A stretch of 64,000 nt of DNA from positions 2,889,449 to 2,953,448 of the forward strand of contig NC_033628.1 of NCBI RefSeq assembly GCF_001540865.1. Direction: 5' to 3'. The stretch comes from Ananas comosus (Eukaryota > Streptophyta > Magnoliopsida > Poales > Bromeliaceae). A program made the translations under genes and the position numbers. The first letter of the stretch is position 1. Each line of letters starts with the position of its first letter. This document shows positions 34,891 to 48,001 of the stretch, piece after piece. The notes below the pieces were generated by a model. It was given only the letters and a program-made list of their open reading frames with translations. It made no database searches and was not told the origin of the DNA.

Positions 34891-37028
34891 AGAGTTGCTA
34901 TACTTTCGAAAGTATAAGGAAGTTGATGCTTTCAACTTTTTAACCCTTAGAATAAGAATTGTAGGTGTTAGATGTATGCCCTAGAAGCCAACCAGGCCGA
35001 CACATATATTCTTTTTAGGACATAAATTTGTATTTGACTTTTAAATATTATGAATAACTTTGGATTTTTATTTCCATTCATGTTGTGTATGTGTCCATGA
35101 ATCGTCCAAGGAATTAATAAGATGATGACATATATTCTCAAGTGTTGAGAATTTGAGACATGTGTCATTGGTGGTTAATTTCTAAATGCTCCCGATCAAT
35201 GGATCATCATGGGGACGGTGATTGATCCGGTGAGATTGGTGCATAGGTCGCTTCCCTTTCTAGCTATGGCGCTAGAGAGTCTATTCGCCGGATCTCGAAT
35301 CAGTAGTGCGGGACACTAAACGCGTACCATAAGTTGGATGTAGTGTTCTGTTAGAGTAACAAGCTGATCGGGTGCATTAGAAATGGTAACCAACCAAATG
35401 CAACGGACACTTCGGAACCATACTTTCGTAGCAGTCACATTGGTGAGTTCATTAATACGTCACTCATGGTCTACGTGACTTACTCAATTTTGCTAAGTAG
35501 CTGTGACTGGTTCCTTTCGGACCCGTGTGCCTCGGCTATTCACAAATGAGGTTACTGTAGCTTGACTGTACATACACTTGGTCGCTAGTACATTCGGGTC
35601 TTGCGTGCTGTGCGTGCAGTAGGTTCATTGTAGGAATGGAGTGCGCACTTTAGATGGAATCTATCATCCTCTTGGTAGATAGGGGTGTAGTCCTTATGTG
35701 CATTTATGAGACATGAGTTTAAAATGATTGGCCAGGGCGCAGAATAATAGCAGCGAAAAGGTTTCACGGAATATTCAGAAAACTCGAGTCGAATAAATTA
35801 ACATAATACAAACGGTGGAGATTTGAGATTAATTCATAACCTCCGCTAGTCGGCGACTCTGATAGCAAGGATTGTATCACACGGTAACTCACCAAGAGGA
35901 TTCATTATTCCATTCTACTAGGTAATGGACACTTTTACATGCTGCAGGCGTCACTGTGATTGTGAGACTAACGAGATATTCTAGAGGATCGATAATTTTT
36001 AAGTGGGCGAGTTGAAGTGTTGCGCAGATCCATTGAAAGGAGTTCAGTGATATATTGATAGTGCATCAAATATATATCTCACTCAACCAGATAGAATAGA
36101 ACACTATGGTGTGTCACCACATAAGAGGTTGTGATTTGATCGGAATGAGTAATCTGCGATATTGAATCGTCGGAGAACCTAATTGCATAATATTTGATAA
36201 TTGACTAATTTATAATTTGTACAAATTACTGAGTTAAGTGATAACATATGTATAGAGAGGAATTACTAATAGTTAGTAAAATTATAAAAGACTTAATGCT
36301 GCAAACATGTTGCCATTATTAATTGTTGAATATGACTCAAATTAATATAAAAGATAATCAAATTAGATTTGTCCGATCTATGCCAATTAAGAAAGAAATT
36401 TAATCTAGATTTATACTTATCCTTAATTGTCATTATATTATTAGGAATAGGATTATATTCCTATAAATAACATACGGGAGTTTTTAGAAAACCCTAGCCG
36501 TTATCTCTCTTCTCTTCTCTCTTCCATCTTCTAGCAAGAAAGACGTCCTTTTGCAAGGGAGCTAGCACCCCGGTGAGGACATCGATCAAATCAAGAACCT
36601 CGTGTGGATACCTATAGAGGCCGGACGCGTGTGCGGCTTCAAGAGAACCGAATTCCACGATCATCAAATTGAGGGGAAGATCTATCCGCGAAAAAGGTAA
36701 AGATTCGATCTTGCTTTTCTTCTTTAATCTTAAAACATGAGGGATCCTAATTGCGTGGTTTTGAGATTGGATCTCGAGAGTTTTCAAAAATCAAATTTGT
36801 TTGATTTTTTGTTCCGCTGCGCTTTTACTGTACGCAATTTACTAACAGTAGGATAATATGGACGATGGTGGTATTCCTTAGAGGTAAGTGGTCTCTCTAG
36901 GGTTGAGTGATCCCCTAAAGATAATAATATTAATCCAAAGATAAAAAATGGTTAAAGAGATTGATTCAAGGGTCAAAAAGCTGGAAGCACTAACTTAGTT
37001 ATGCTTCAATTAGTATAGTCGCTCTACT
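34891..37028. mobile_element. MITE family B copy, split by the L3 solo LTR
   Basis: Left half 34891-34965 (GAGTTGCTATACTTTCGAAA) and right half 36848-37028 (GTGGTCTCTCTAGGGTTGAG and the closing GTATAGTCGCTCTAC) together match the copies at 21026-21254 and 21841-22092. Confidence 0.75.
34966..36847 (+). mobile_element. Solo LTR, family L3 (Copia-like start)
   Basis: Starts TGTTAGATGTATGCCC, ends TTTACTAACA, 1882 bp, perfect 5-bp TSD GTAGG (34961-34965 and 36848-36852). A TATA-like CCTATAAATA is at about 36460. The opening bases resemble those of many plant Copia LTRs. It breaks a small MITE into two halves. Confidence 0.88.
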
Positions 37029-38703
37029 CGGTGTTTCAGTATCAATACTCCAAGTTAAGTATCAGTACTCAACTTCGTAACGGACTGAGTAAGTTAAATT
37101 TGACTCCAATTTGATCTAATATTATGTCTTGAGATTAGAGATGGTATAGGAACACTCAGAAGAGAATTATTAAGAGGAGATCGACGACTAGAAGGGCATC
37201 AAGGAGTCAAATAGAAGGCAGAGATCGTTTTGGTACTAGAATTGAAATTTTTAGAATTTTATAAATCATTATAATTCATGTTTTAAAGTGAAGAGTTTAA
37301 AGCTTTATTGTAGATACTCTAACCAGAAGAAAAGCATGAAGAACTCCTCGGAGAGCGAGTTTTTTGTAATCTTATCTTATTTTCTATATTTTTCTGCCAT
37401 AAATTAATTGAAAAATACATTAGGATAGTCTTGTCCGTGAATATAGATCAACACATTGCTGATCGAATTACGTAAATTTAGTGTTCTTGTATTCTCTTAT
37501 TTATTGTATTATTTTGTTATCAACCTGCTTATTTTTTATGATTATTTTTTTCTATATTTATTTACGAAAAAATTTTCACCGTTTTTCAAATATAGTATGA
37601 ATTTAAGTATGTGCTCAGTAACTTCTCAATGGGTTACTTCAGTAGAATTGGAGCTTCTCACAAAATTGAGAAGGTACTTTAATAAGTTAAATGAACTACA
37701 CTGGTCTCCAGCTGGATTATATAACATGGGTGGGCTCCACTGGTTTTTTTTTTTTCTTTTTTTTTCTTTTCTTTTATTATTATTATTATTTATTATTATG
37801 AAAATCCATTAGAAGCAACCGGAGGAATAATTAAGTAGCAAGAAGTTGTCTGCTAACCATGTACTCATCAATTATTATTTTTTTTTCGTCAAAGTTTAAT
37901 GCAAAAACTATACCTCGTTTGGCCACATGTTTGTTTTTTTTACTTTTTAAATAAAATTTTGTATATCAAAAAGTACTAGGAGTGCACTGTAGATTGATTG
38001 CATCCACTTCATCCAAAATGTTTACTTGGCAACAAAAATTTTTTTTTTTGAAAGTAAGTGTTTTTGCTCTCAATTTTTGTTTTAAACAACTTATCATTTA
38101 TTATTTAGCCGGATGCATTGTAATCTAGTTGACAAACAAAAGTATTCCCTGCAACCCATCAAATTATATAGAATTAGTGTTGAAAAAAAAACCACAAACA
38201 TGATGCCAAACAAGGCCGATTTCTCAGTTAAAATATGGGATAAAATTTGAAGTTTGAATCTAAAATCAGAATTAGATTTTTTTCTGCTTTTGATTTTAAG
38301 GCCTTCAAAATCAGTTTTTTGATTCTGAAAAATAGAATCAGATTTTAAAAATGAAGTTGTCAAATGCTCTATTGAGTCGAAAATCACTTTTTAACGCAAA
38401 AGCACTTTTTAAAAGTTAGGCCAAACACCCCCTTAATTAACAACCTGCTTTTTGAGATGCAAGAGTGCACTTTATCTTATGTTATCACAACCTTGCATGA
38501 CACAAATTTACAATATTCAATCACATTAGATAACTTAAGATGATTTGTATACAATCTAGTTTTCGTCATTCGAAGTTAGGCCGCAAAAGATTCATGCAAG
38601 CACCAACAACACCAAAGTAGAGGCAAACACAGCTGATTTACAATGTATAATAATATCAGTATATTTTGATCTGATCAAGTGTGATGTTAGAACCTTGTGT
38701 TGC
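37029..38703. other. Intergenic stretch 3' of the Rab gene
   Basis: Holds T-rich and ATT repeats (about 37740-37800). The part nearest the Rab stop codon (38500-38703) is likely its 3' UTR. No other gene. Confidence 0.45.
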
Positions 38704-41700
38704 TCATGAGCAACACGCCCCGCCATTATTCTCCTGTTTCTGTTTCAACATGTTCCTCGCAGCAGCCGACGGCCCCTCGTCCTGGGGATTTGAAACCTCC
38801 AGAATCTGTTCAGAGAACATGAAATCTTAACATTTTATGATTGTTAAATATGGCGAGTTAATTTAAACATAAAAAAGGACGAAAGAAAGAAAAACTTGAT
38901 GGATGGCGCGTTAACGTGGCAGCAACCAAAATCTGTACAAGATTAATTACAAGAGGAAAAAAAAAAAAAAAAAACCATCGTAGTGATCAATAGCAAATCA
39001 TCTTTCAGTAAACAGGACAACAGTGAAAAAGCTATTTTAGCACCCAAAATAGACTCTACCGGGTCATAAGGACCGAGTGCATAACCAAAGGAGAGAAATT
39101 TAGAGCATAGTAATGCCTCACGTTAAAACTCATTCAAAAAACAAACACTGCGTCTTAAAAATGATTATATAACTTTTTGAAGATTTACCTTCAATGCAAG
39201 TTCTTCAAAACATTTCTCCACATTTTCCTGTGTTTTCGCGCTGCACTCAAGGAACAGACAACCAGACTGTTGCGCAAAAGCAGCTCCCTCTTCCCTTGTC
39301 ACCTTTCTTTCATTCTCCTGTTATCAAAATTATGAAGCGATAGTTGAAATCTTAGCATTGCAGCTCTTTTGTTTAGAAGTATATTGAGAGAATATGGTTA
39401 GTGAAAATAACGATATCTCTAGTATGATGGTATTAGTATTTCCCACATACACTTGTTTACAGGGAATGCCTACCTACGACTATGACACTAGGATGTTTAG
39501 TCACGCTCCAAATCCTGTAAGCGAGATAACAAAGTATCGTAGAATGTGCAACTAATGCCCTAAATACCAATTGCGTATGTAGCATGCAAAACCAAAGAGA
39601 ATTGAACTACTGCATCTTAGTTCAGATGTAGTTCTTCAATGTACTGAAAATGATGAACTTGCAATGTCGAAGAATAACAGTAATGATGATAAGGTTTTCA
39701 AACAACGATATTACCTTGTCAACTTTATTCCCAACAAGCATTTTGATGCAATCTTTATTTGTGGAGTACAACTCGATTTCCTTGGCCCATATTTCCGCTA
39801 AATTTGTAAAAGTTTCTCGTCGTGTCACGTCATAAACTAATAGCAGAGGGTAAAGGAAAGTAGCTCATTCAGCATTTTATTCACAGTAAATAGCATCATC
39901 ACATTGGCAAAATTCTGATAAAAGATTCTAGAGGTGTAAGAATGAAAAATACAAGATTAAAAAACATTATTTTCTTAGTTTAGTCATCAAAGAATTGTAT
40001 CAATCAGCCTTAAGATAGTCAGTTACATTAATCATTCATGTTTTTCATCAGGAAACAAAGGTTTTTAAATTTGCAGGTGAATAAACTATATTCAAAGCAG
40101 ATATCATTTCATTATCTTGTACAGTACTAATGCAGTAGAAAACAGGATGTAGACATACGACTAAGAAACTTATACGAGGAATAAAGTTTACCGTCCAAGA
40201 AATCTTATTAACGAAAATATGAATATATATTAAAAGAATCTTCATGATACTGACATCGGGCGAATCATTTAATTTTTTTTTTCGTAAGGCACAAGGAAAT
40301 TTGTAATATGAGTATTATAAATGGCAAAACGGATTCCATGCAGCATAATTTGGCAAGAGTAAATGACCGTAAGATTTTTGCGAAGCTACAGATGAATCAC
40401 ATAAATAATGAAATAATTGCCTTACCTAGAATGATTCCATGAGCACCTCTATAGTAAGAAGTCGTTAGTGTCCTGAACCTCTCCTGTCCGGCTGCAGACA
40501 GAAGTTCGGTTAGATATACACCCATAAGATGGGACAGATATAAAAAATGAAAACATTAGCAACATGTCAACAATCATATGTAAAAAAACCCCTGCTAACA
40601 CACGGTATTGCTTTGTTTAAATTATTAGACATAAAACAAATACTATTGGTAGTGGCAGACTGATAAATAATTAGAGAAGAGAATACCACTATACATCAGA
40701 ATAATACTTATTCATGTTGCTGTCGAATACTAGTAAATAATTAGAAAAGAGAATACCACTATACACCATAAAAGTATTACTTATTCATATTGCTGTCATT
40801 CAATAGCAATCGTATACCACAAACGAAGTACTTAAAAAATGAATTTTTCAGATATAAAACTAAGACATGTTCATGGTTTCTATTCCAGTAATATTTGCAT
40901 AACAATGTTTTGTAAAATATAGAAGGCGATTACAATTGATTATAAAAAACTAAAGATCTCTATACTGAGCTGCTGGTCTGTTACAAGCATCTTACCCGAT
41001 CAGCAAAACTATAACACACTTCTTTCCTAAAATTGCAGCTTACTGCATAATTCTAACATCTTTTCTGCTATATTTTTATAACAATGCTGTACTGTGATTA
41101 CTGTCTAAACTTGTAAATTGCCACAATTCCACACTATTTTGCAATCATTGTTTTGGATCCTTACACACTTGTTATCATTTACTCGACTAAGGCATCATTA
41201 TGATCCCATTCACCATGACACAGTGATTTAAAATAATGGCGAAAGAGATTTGAAAAGGGTAAATTTAGCAGGTGGGTTTGGAATAAGCCAAATAAAAATA
41301 AAAAAAAGAGCAACCAATGTAGAGGCAGAGCTGCAGAGGCATTCTGAATGGCATCTTCAGTTTGATTTGATGGTGCATTGTTGCTATTTCATTTTTTTAT
41401 GTTCTTTCTCCTCATCTTTAAATTCTCTTTCTTTCTTTCAACCCTATATGTTAAACCACTAATAGTTCGTCTTCCTATATGTTAAACCACTAATTAAATT
41501 ATGCATTGCATGGTTACATGCATTATCTGGACATATAGATCAACATGCATATATGGGCCAATGCAGTGATTACTTTCCCCATACATGCATCAACATGCAT
41601 CTTATAAACAAAACAAAATAAATCAATATTGTAAAGGAAACTTTCTGTGACATAATGAAAATTAATTACTGAAGAGAAATTACCATGATACAAAAAATGA

Positions 41701-44700
41701 AAGTTTTAATAAATTCTTTACAGTGACATGAGTATGAGTTTGCCAAACAACAAGTGTAAATCGCATAACTTGGACACCTATATCTATAATATTATGCATA
41801 GTAGAAAACTCACCAGTATCCCATATTGTGAGCTTAAGCTTCTTTCCAACTGTAAGAACCTTGATTTTAAAATCCACTCCTGCCAACAAATTTAAGCAAA
41901 AATTACTACAACAAGAATGTGAGAAAAAAAAAAGTGTTAAAAAAGAATGAGACATGCCGGCTACCAAATACCAAAGTTTGAACTAGCAAGTAGGAGATCT
42001 TGCAGGAGACAGCTGGAGGCAAACTATCCGCAAGTTATAAAAAGCATCATTCCCTAACAACTTAAAACTTTTCGAGACAAACAGTCCATAAAGAGAGACA
42101 AACTGTTATTTCACACATATTGCCTAATCCCTTAAATGCACTAAAAAGATTGATCTTGGAGGAAACGGTCGGAGATAATCATAATAACTCCATTGACATT
42201 CACAGTGAAGACTAGGTGAACCATGTAAAGTGCACTGATAGAAAAGGTAAGAAAACAGAAAAGCAGGCAAGAATCTTTACCATCAAATGGAGAATGTGGG
42301 GATAGAACATAGGACCACTTGGAACTGAGGAGGCTTACGACCAACTATGATACCATATTTTTAAATATAAAATACAAATACTCTATTTTCTAGCAACTTA
42401 AACTCTTATTATGTAATAACGATCGTCTTATATTATTTTACATGGTGTCAGAGTAGGAGTTGCTTAGTTTAAATCCCATCAGACTCCTATAAAAAATTCT
42501 CGAGCCTTGAAGGGGAGAGTTGAATGTAAAATATGAAAAGTACTGTTTTTTGACAACTTAAACTTTTGGAGATAAAAAATCCACAAAGGAAGACAAGTGG
42601 TTGTTTCATACATATTACCTAGTCCCTTAAATGCATGCAAATATGTTAAAATCAAAGCCCTTCACATCATGCATGCTTGCTGACGCATTAACTGTTAGAA
42701 TTTCCGATAGCAAGGCCCAACTAATCATATTCAAATCAAGATTTCCTATCAGATAAATGTTAATCGCGACAAAAATAGAACTACTTGATATGACCTGTTT
42801 TACCCCTTTTCCATCTATTTAAATTAAATAGAATCTTAATTAAACTTTAATAGGAGTCGACTGGACTCTATATACAAGGATACTGATCTTTCCACTTTCT
42901 CAGTGTGCACTCTAGTGAAGAATAATCATCATATCCACACCATAGGGTGGTTGCTAATGTTCAAGTCACAATCGAGCTTCTCGCTTCCACATATTGATCA
43001 AAATATTCTTTTCTTTGACGCTTTGTAAGCTTTTTTATTTTGTTTACAATCTTCGACATCGGTATGTATTAGTTTTTATTATTTTTACATGTCATATAGA
43101 TCTCACATCAACAACCTATAAAACTAGCATTCTAAAGAACCCATAGCAATTGTAACGCCCTAATATTCTCACATTAGATAGGAAAAGAATTATAATTAGA
43201 AACGTAAGGATCGAAGGCTAGTAATAATAACCCGGCTTATACATTTTGGACCAGTGGTTTGGACCCAACGAGTTATTAGTGCTAGTGGGCTAAATCATTA
43301 CATTTGGTATCAGAGCTGGTTTGCCAGTTAGTAGTATAAGATAGGTCTCACATCACTTAGTGATTTTTGGGCAAGAAATGAGACAAGACGAGAATGTAAG
43401 AGTTTAATCACATTGGATAGGAAAAGATTATGAGCAGGAACAGAAGGAGCGAAGGCTTTTCATAATATAATAACTGGACTTAAGCATTTGGGTTCAATGG
43501 TTTTAGCCCACGAGTTATTAGTGCTAGTAGGTTGGATCGTTATAGCAATCTATACATCTATACAAATACATAAATTGAGAGTTTTCAATACCACGTGGCA
43601 GCTCCTTTACTCTAACCCTCTCCCCCCAGGCATCGTCGATTATTACCTATATTCTACTTCCTCTCTCTCTCTTTTGCCTCAATTATTACCTATATTCTAC
43701 CTTCTGTGTGTGTGTGTGTGTGTTGTGTGTGTGTGTGTGTTCAAGTAGTATCTATACTCTACCTAGTGGCGGATCCACTATAGTCTCCATTGTATGTACC
43801 CACAAGAAAGGTCTTTACGGTCTTTCTTCACATTTTGATCCTATTTTGGGGTCAAAGTTAAATAAGAACAAACAGTATGGAGCAGGGCTAACCTCTTTCT
43901 TATCTCGTTGGCCTACTACAATGTGGGCCAACCAGAATGCCTAGTATTTTTTGTAAATATTTAATTAATAGAATAAATAATTTAAAAAATATTTTTTGTT
44001 TATGTAATATCAATGACTAGTTTTTTTAGGCTAAATTATAAAAAGCCCTCTTGCACTTTAGCCCTAGTCTCAATTACTCCCTTACATTAAAAATTGCATT
44101 AATTACTACACTGTATTTTATCATCATCTTAAATAGATCCAAAATTTAAAAAATGGGCAAATTAGGCTCTAAAACTTCACTAAAATAAATTGGTATATCA
44201 CTTTGTTCCACATCTCAACATATACCTCTATTTACAACTCAAAATAAATATAAAAAATTTACATAAAATTAAGGAGATATTTTATTTTGCTATACTATCA
44301 AAATTGATAGTTTATTGAGCAATTTATTAATTTTTATAATTCTATTGCATTACTTATAGATATATAGTTTTTATCTGCAAACTTATTTTTACAAAGTTTT
44401 GTAGTAGAATGCAATAATTATTCCAAATAGTTGGATCTAATTGAGATAATGACAAAGTATAAGGCGGTAATTGATGTAATTTTTTATGCAGAGAGGACAA
44501 TTGAGACAAGCACTGAAGTACGAGAAGGCTTTTTATAATTTAGCCGTTTTATGTTTATTCTTCATTATATATATTGACCCCACTGTTAAAACCACCACGG
44601 ACTCTACCCTCTTCTCTCTCCTACACATATATCTTATAAGATTCTTTCATATCTTAACACGGCTTTGTTTGCATTTGGCTCCCTCAAAAAAATTATTCTC

Positions 44701-45129
44701 ACAAATAATCTCACCAAATTTATAATTATAATTTTGACCCTATCCCCACCAAGCAGGTGCCACGTAAGCACCACGTGAGTAAAATAATAAGTTGAACACG
44801 GTAATCCATTCACTGTGTCTAAGCACGGTAAATGATTCACCATGTCTAGAGAAAAGAAAAAGGAAAGGAAGGAGAGTGAAAATATATATATATATATATA
44901 TATTGTGAAAAAATATAAAAAAGAATGTAAGTATAGGAAACGGTGAACACGGTGAATGGTTTACCATGTTCAACTTAACAGCCCAGCCCGCTCGCATGGC
45001 GCTGATGTGGCGCCTACTTGATAGGAATAGGACTAAAATTGTAATTATAAATTTGATAAGGTTATTTCCGAAAAAAAATTTTGAGGGGCCAAATACAAAA
45101 AAAAAGCCCTATCTTACAAGATCCTCATA

Positions 45130-45164
<35 letters not shown>

Positions 45165-45225
45165 ACAAGCAAAATCCTTCTCTTTCTCTTTTGCACTCTC
45201 TTTTTCGAGCTCAACCCGGCCCCGG

Positions 45226-45266
<41 letters not shown>

Positions 45267-45354
45267 ACACACACACACACCAAATCTCTTCGAAATCTCC
45301 ATCATTATTCCTACTCTCCCTAATCTCTAGTAACTCTCCTCCTCTTCTTTTTGC

Positions 45355-45386
<32 letters not shown>

Positions 45387-46460
45387 CTCACACTAGCTTT
45401 CTCTCTCCCTCTCATAACCCAAGCCTAAATCTCGAGAGGTTCGANGGGGGGCGGGGGCGGGTGCTATCGCTGTTTTAGCTACGAGTTTGCTTGCAGCGGT
45501 TGTTCTGTGATTTTTCTGTACTACTGTTTTATTTTTTGTATTATTTCTTTTCCAATCTAAGATTTTTATTAATTATACAGCCTAATTGGCTGAAATAATA
45601 ATATTTTTATCGATTTTGGATCGGATTTGGCGGCATGCATGGCCAAGCGGTGACTGCAAATCCTTTATTCCCAGTTCAAATTTGGCTGTCGCCTAATCAA
45701 CAAAGTACGTACTAGTCTACTATTTAGATTAGTTGTGCATTTAATATATCATATACACATATATTGTAATTAATTGATCTATATAAACCCTCCATTTAGA
45801 TAAAATCTATATTTACTTCCTTTCAAGATCTGAAGAAGTTACCATAAAACTTCGTAAATGATCTATTAATGGCTCAATCAGTGACTTCTTGGGATGGAAA
45901 ATCAAAAAAAAAAAAAAAAATCCTTGGTTTTGTTTTCTTTTGCTACAGTATATCTCATATTTTGATATATTTTAATCGGTTGAAATAGTAGCCGCTGTAA
46001 AGCCCACTAGTACTCTAATAACATAGCAAGAGCACGTAACTATCCAACTAGCTAGCAGTAATATCATCGGATCCAAACTACCGGCGCCTAAAATACTTAA
46101 GTCCAATTATTATTATTAGAATATTATTAAAATGCGTAATTTCTTATATTTTGAATCAAGACCTCTTTTTCATCTAATGTGAGATTATTGAGACCTTATA
46201 ATGCAATCGCCTTCAAAAGACAAAATTGATCCAAACAAAGTAAGAATCTCATCAAAATAGCCAATAATACACGCGAGAAGGGATCTATCTACAAGTAATC
46301 ATCGTTTACCGATGGTGGGGGCGGGCTCCTCGACATGATTTGAGATGAAGCTGTTGAGGATGCTACTCTTCCCCACTCCCGAGTCCCCGATCAACAGTAT
46401 CTTGAACGAGTAGTCGTATCCATTACCCGAGCTAGAAGAAGAAGACGACGACGAAGCCAT
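38704..46460 (-). CDS. RABC2: RabC/Rab18-type small GTPase, six exons
   Basis: Exons, in order of translation: 46460-46310, 41879-41814, 40491-40426, 39836-39715, 39317-39189, 38805-38704. All borders are GT-AG and keep the frame; the product is 211 aa, the usual Rab length. Seen motifs: P-loop GDSGVGKS (25-32), switch-I Thr49 in APTIG, WDTAGQE (70-76), NKVD (131-134), ECSAK (159-163) and a C-terminal CCS for prenylation. The effector stretch APTIGVDFKIK and [19 protein letters not shown] match plant RabC2 (Rab18) closely. Rabs of this class cycle between GDP and GTP on membranes; RabC/Rab18 proteins are tied to ER, peroxisome or lipid-droplet traffic, and plant RabC2a to myosin XI. The N-terminus has a run of nine serines. 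Intron 1 is 4430 bp and full of transposons. Whether it is C1 or C2 is not proven. Confidence 0.95.
42357..42612 (+). mobile_element. SMART/TRIM relative in Rab intron 1
   Basis: A diverged LTR is followed by the primer site TGGTGTCAGAG at 42443, an internal part shortened to about 80 bases, a purine tract (GAAGGGGAGAG), and a second LTR from 42535 (TGTAAAATATGAAAAG) to about 42612. The left LTR border is approximate. Confidence 0.7.
43151..43544 (+). mobile_element. Complete 394-bp TRIM-type retrotransposon in Rab intron 1
   Basis: LTRs 43151-43302 and 43395-43544 start TGTAA and share GAGTTATTAGTGCTAGT near the end. The primer site TGGTATCAGAGCTGG starts at 43305. A perfect 5-bp TSD GCAAT (43146-43150 and 43545-43549) bounds the element. 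There is no coding potential. The LTRs are rather diverged, so it is old. It differs in LTR sequence from the 57.8 kb family. Confidence 0.88.
44029..44545. mobile_element. Mutator-like MITE in Rab intron 1
   Basis: Inverted ends of about 80 bp begin GGCTAAATTATAAAAAGCC on both strands and resemble those of the 16.1 kb element. The flanks (GTTTTTTTA and GTTTTATGT) match only in part as a TSD. Confidence 0.75.
44660..45109. mobile_element. Degraded palindrome-family MITE in Rab intron 1
   Basis: The ends (GGCTTTGTTTGCATTTGGCT and the complement-like right end) and the inner CACGGTGAA/TTCACCATG palindromes mark it as a diverged member. The flanks TATCTTAAC and TATCTTACA match imperfectly as a TSD. 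A TA microsatellite lies in the middle. Confidence 0.75.
45120..45420. repeat. CT-rich microsatellite cluster in Rab intron 1
   Basis: Four CT runs, one followed by CA repeats, between 45131 and 45410. Open frames across this stretch are an effect of the repeat. An N stands at 45445. Confidence 0.85.
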
Positions 46461-46479
46461 CGCAATGGCGACAATGGTT

Positions 46480-46523
<44 letters not shown>

Positions 46524-46700
46524 AATGAGAGATATAGAGCGAGAGAGAGAAGGGAAAGGGGAGAAAAAGGAGAGGAGGGTTTGGGGAATCTGCTTCGGCT
46601 TTTGCTGCGATCGCAGGTAGCGTCAGAGTCACGAATGCTTTCCTTCTCTTTTCTTTTCTTTTCTATTCGAGCGGGCAAGTAGGCAACGGTATTCGTTTCC
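46461..46700 (-). promoter_or_regulatory. 5' UTR and promoter side of the Rab gene, with CT repeat
   Basis: Read on the minus strand, the 5' leader carries a long CT/TC microsatellite (about 46482-46520) ending roughly 20 bases before the start codon, followed upstream by another pyrimidine-rich tract to about 46580. CT-rich leaders are common in plant promoters. No clear TATA box was found. Confidence 0.45.
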
Positions 46701-46959
46701 CTGCCCTACGGACTTGATGGTAACTTGCACCTTAGCCCCCGACCTTTTAGAATCTTTCATTTTAGTCCTTTAAACCTTTTTCAAGAGTTTAACATTTAAA
46801 AGTACAACAAGTGTTAAATTATATAAAATAACTATTTTTCTCCGGAAGCTTTAGCCAGCACTCCCTCTTATTTCTAAACCGGACATGTTTTGGTAGACTT
46901 TATAATGTTGCACTGCAGCGGAGCGAGAAATTTTAAATTTTCTACTCTTATATCATATA

Positions 46960-47037
46960 AAAATTATATAAAATAATTATTATTCTCTAAAAAATTAAGC
47001 AATAAGAAAATGATATTTTTAATATTTATATTTAACA
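46960..47037 (-). mobile_element. Possible solo LTR of the SMART/TRIM family
   Basis: The stretch TTATTCTCTAAAAAATTAAG ... TATATTTAACA resembles the LTR in the 300-390 copy, with no internal part next to it. It lies just outside the large palindromic element. Confidence 0.45.
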
Positions 47038-47689
47038 AAGCACGGTAAAGACAAAATCTTCTAATTCATGGTAATACATTACTATTAGTCGGTTAACAAT
47101 GACGATTCTACAACTTCACAACTTAAAAGAGTTGCATAGGGACTTTTTTCGAAAATAACCCTCTGAAATTTTGTAATTGGCAAAATAACTCTCTGAAAAT
47201 TTTATTTGTAAAACTAACCCTCCTTTCGCCACATCGGTGCCAGGTGGGATTTTTCTCGTAAAGACGGTGAATCGTTCACCGCCTATGCGCATTTCTCATG
47301 AAGACGGTAGATGGTTCACCGCCTTCATGAGACGGTGAACTATTCACCGTCTTAGGGTGAATACATCTCCGTCTTTAGAGCGAATACAACACCTTTGGAA
47401 CTGCTGTGCCCTCGATAAGACGGTAAACAGTTCACCGTCTTACTTAAGACGCCCCTCAACTTCGGCCCGAACTTTGGCCAAGTCGTGGAGACATAAAACA
47501 CAGATAAGACGGTGAATTGTTTACCGTCTTATTTGTGCTGCACTAAAGACGGTGAACTATTCACCGTCTTTATTGGCAACGGAGTGGACCAAGGTAAGAC
47601 GGTGAATCGATCACCGTCTCCAATGTTGTTTAATGAAGACGGTGAACAATTCACCGTCTTACCTAGGTATACCCGAAGCCCCGACACCT

Positions 47690-47830
47690 CTCCCTCACTC
47701 TTCGCTCTCTTTCTCTCTTAACTCTCTGTCTCTCTCTCCCTCCGCACCCCGCCAGTCGCCGCCGCCCAAGCCGACGTCGCCGCCGGTCGCTGTCGACCCA
47801 CCGAGCCTTCCCCCGTGCCACAGCAACCCA
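47690..47830. other. GC-rich tract inside the palindromic element
   Basis: A CT-rich run followed by a stretch dominated by CCG, CGC and GTCGCC, far richer in GC than the rest of the element. It could be a captured fragment of a host gene, as in Pack-MULEs, but no parent gene was recognised and no long conserved frame is evident. Confidence 0.4.
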
Positions 47831-47869
47831 CATTGCAAATAATATTCTATCTTAGTAATTTTCTAGGTT

Positions 47870-48001
47870 TAAACCTAGTTTAACCTAGTTTAATCTAGTT
47901 TAACAAGTATAAACCCTAAACCCTAAAATTCCTAAACTAGTTTAGCTACTATAAACCCTAAACCCTAAACTAGTTTAACTAGTATAAACCCTAAACCCTA
48001 A
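47870..48001. repeat. Interstitial telomere-like repeats
   Basis: Three blocks of AAACCCTAAACCCTAAA, the plant telomere unit, are each preceded by a CTAGTTTAACTAGTATA-like spacer, giving an imperfect tandem array with a period of roughly 35-45 bases. The run ends at the single N at 48002. Confidence 0.75.

Noticed and set aside
44966..45478. Open frames rich in Ser-Leu or Arg-Glu repeats
   Set aside because: They are translations of CT and GA microsatellites. The same holds for 46391-46678 and 20319-20516.
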